64,000 bases of DNA from PALSA-1006 sp036171275 (GTDB lineage Bacteria; Pseudomonadota; Gammaproteobacteria; Burkholderiales; Gallionellaceae): the NCBI GenBank assembly GCA_036171275.1, contig JAVHQT010000027.1, positions 1 through 64,000 on the forward strand, given 5' to 3'. Below are positions 62,545 to 64,000 of this stretch, piece after piece. Under the pieces are notes generated by a model. It did not search any database. It had not been told where the DNA came from and saw nothing but the letters and a program-made list of their open reading frames with translations. The first letter of the stretch is position 1. Every line of letters begins with the position of its first letter. The translations under genes and the position numbers were made by a program.

Positions 62545-63309
62545 ATGCGTTTTGCGTTGCTGGGCAGCGGCAGTGAAGGCAACGCACTGCTGGTTGAAGT
62601 GGGGGCGACACGGGTGTTAATGGATTGTGGCTTTTCAATCAGCGAAACAGCCTCGCGGTTAGCGAGATTAGACATTTCTCCCCCGCAAATCAATGGCATT
62701 GTCGTGACACACGAACATGCCGATCATATCGGTGGCGTGGCACGCTTTGCGCGCAAATATGGGCTGCCCGTTTTTCTCACCCATGGCACACGACTGTCGC
62801 AAGCAGCAGCGTTTGCGGCGCTGCCTTCCGTCACCGAAATTAGCCCACATCTTGCGTTTTCGATTGGCGAAATCCAGATTCAGCCCTTTCCGGTTCCGCA
62901 CGATGCACGCGAACCGGTGCAATATATTTTCAGTGATGGCACCAAAAAACTCGGCGTTTTAACCGATGTCGGCTGTATCACACCGCATATTGAACGCCTG
63001 TTAGACGGCTGCCATTCCCTGGTTTTAGAATGCAATCACGATCTGGAATTATTGATGAACGGCAGTTATCCCTACAGCCTCAAACAGCGCGTCAGTGGTC
63101 GCTGGGGACATCTGAATAATGACGATGCTGCGGCACTGTTGGCGCGCCTTAACCATGAAAAATTTCAGCACATTGTGCTTGCGCACATTAGCCAACGGAA
63201 TAATTCACCCGCGCTGGCACTCGCTGCAGTCTGCGCAGCTATCCACTGCGCTGCGTCACGTTTTCTAGTTGCTGAACAAGGAACTGGCTTGCCTTGGCAA
63301 GAAATTTAA
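62545..63309 (+). CDS. Metallo-beta-lactamase-fold hydrolase (YycJ/WalJ-like)
   Basis: The 254-residue protein has the metal motif HxHxDH in VVTHEHADHIGG, ALLGSGSEGNALLVE at its start, a later Asp in LGVLTDVGCI and His in VLAHISQRNN. The family includes YycJ/WalJ, a 5'-exonuclease-like enzyme linked to DNA replication and repair in other bacteria; the role here is inferred. It lies 11 bp after bamC and probably belongs to the same transcript. Confidence 0.88.
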   Translation: MRFALLGSGSEGNALLVEVGATRVLMDCGFSISETASRLARLDISPPQINGIVVTHEHADHIGGVARFARKYGLPVFLTHGTRLSQAAAFAALPSVTEISPHLAFSIGEIQIQPFPVPHDAREPVQYIFSDGTKKLGVLTDVGCITPHIERLLDGCHSLVLECNHDLELLMNGSYPYSLKQRVSGRWGHLNNDDAAALLARLNHEKFQHIVLAHISQRNNSPALALAAVCAAIHCAASRFLVAEQGTGLPWQEI

Positions 63310-63312
63310 TCG

Positions 63313-63340
63313 TAACACCATGATTATATTGAACTTTTTT
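63313..63340 (+). other. Recurrent intergenic motif, copy D, upstream of lolA
   Basis: TAACACCATGATTATATT followed four bases later by six T, 40 bases before the lolA start. Spacing to the start codon matches copies B and C (36-42 bases). Confidence 0.45.
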
Positions 63341-63352
63341 AAAGGACGCACC

Positions 63353-63979
63353 ATGTATTCAATCAAGACTTTTATGCTACTTCTCCTATTCTGCTGGCCA
63401 CTGGCAGGACAGGCTGCTGCCATGGACAAACTCAAAACTTTTATAGCCAATACCCATTCGGCGCAAGCCAACTTCACTCAAGAATTATTAGACAAAAATG
63501 GCAAACGTCTGCAAAGCGCTTCAGGCACGTTGCAATTTATGCGCCCAGGCAAATTCCGCTGGGTGTATCAAAAGCCTTACGCGCAAATTATTGTTGGCGA
63601 TGGCAAAAAGTTTTGGCTGTATGACCCAGACTTAAATCAAGTCACGGTTAAAAAACTCGACGCTGCCTTGGGTAATAGTCCGGCGGCTTTGCTATCGGGC
63701 AGCAATGAGATTGAGCGCGGTTTTATCTTAAAAAACAGGGGTGAAAGCGGTCATTTAGATTGGCTAGAAGCCATGCCGAAAGGCAATGAGACCAGCTTCA
63801 CCCAAATTTTGATGGCGTTTAATGCGCAAGCAGATTTGGTCAGCATGGAACTGCATGATACTTACGGCCACCGCACCTTGTTACAATTTTCAGCACTGAA
63901 ACGCAATCCAAGCTTATCGGCAGACAACTTTCGCTTTGTGCCACCGGCAGGTGCGGATGTACTGGCGGACTCACCTTGA
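63353..63979 (+). CDS. lolA: Outer-membrane lipoprotein carrier protein LolA
   Basis: Periplasmic chaperone that carries lipoproteins from the LolCDE exporter to LolB. The 208-residue protein has a signal peptide (FMLLLLFCWPLAGQAAA) and the LolA core (HSAQANFTQELLDKNGK, SGTLQFMRPGKFRWVYQKPY, DGKKFWLYDPDLNQVTVK). AAAGGA precedes the ATG by eight bases. A longer upstream frame overlaps the hydrolase gene and is not favoured. The window ends 21 bases after its stop codon. Confidence 0.95.
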   Translation: MYSIKTFMLLLLFCWPLAGQAAAMDKLKTFIANTHSAQANFTQELLDKNGKRLQSASGTLQFMRPGKFRWVYQKPYAQIIVGDGKKFWLYDPDLNQVTVKKLDAALGNSPAALLSGSNEIERGFILKNRGESGHLDWLEAMPKGNETSFTQILMAFNAQADLVSMELHDTYGHRTLLQFSALKRNPSLSADNFRFVPPAGADVLADSP

Positions 63980-64000
63980 GGAAACGAAAATTAAGCCACC

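Overview
The window is a stretch of ordinary-looking chromosome from a Gram-negative proteobacterium, most likely a betaproteobacterium of the Nitrosomonadales type. This lineage is inferred from gene content and order, not proven. The supporting blocks are tkt-gap-pgk-pyk-fba, a def-fmt-rsmB-DUF4390-ntrY-ntrX block divergent from LysM-dprA-topA, dapA-bamC, and outer-membrane biogenesis genes (lolA, bamC). The DNA is moderately AT-rich. I see no rRNA, tRNA, CRISPR array, integrase or intact insertion sequence.

Layout. 1-7 kb (+): 3' part of a cation-diffusion-facilitator transporter, glnA with a recognisable sigma-54/NtrC control region, a DUF4124 protein, a TraF-like outer-membrane protein, purU and dnaB. 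7.3-19.7 kb (-): a central-carbon block read as tkt-gap-pgk-pyk-fba-pfp-hppA-asnB. It couples Calvin-cycle/glycolysis enzymes to a PPi-dependent phosphofructokinase and a proton-pumping pyrophosphatase. 19.8-25.9 kb (-): def, fmt, rsmB, DUF4390 and an NtrY/NtrX-like two-component pair whose regulator has no AAA+ domain. 26-30.8 kb (+): LysM protein, dprA, topA.

31-40.8 kb (+): a surface-glycan locus. gmd and fcl make GDP-L-fucose. Behind them are a methyltransferase, a hexapeptide acyltransferase, a GT10 fucosyltransferase, a flippase, a GT11 fucosyltransferase, a sugar epimerase, GT2 and GT4 enzymes, and a strong terminator. Several genes overlap and some appear to use TTG starts, and the DNA looks more AT-rich than its neighbours, so part of the block may be horizontally acquired.

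41-47.3 kb (-): lipA-lipB-ybeD-dacC, an HDOD protein and a RegB/RegA (PrrB/PrrA) redox two-component system. 47.6-53.4 kb (+): rnfABCDGE (rsx) followed by nth, divergent from regBA, with a good RegA-type half-site pair in the shared intergenic region. 53.6-59.4 kb (-): a tripartite RND efflux system. 59.5-60.3 kb (-): a lone ABC-3 metal permease. 60.6-64 kb (+): dapA, bamC, a metallo-beta-lactamase-fold protein and lolA.

No wholly new system is evident. The items most worth following are the paired GT10/GT11 fucosyltransferases beside their own GDP-fucose pathway, the RegBA-Rnf divergent arrangement, the PPi-based glycolytic block, the NtrX regulator without an ATPase domain, and a recurrent intergenic motif (TAACTACATGATTATAAA followed by a T-run) upstream of several unrelated genes.
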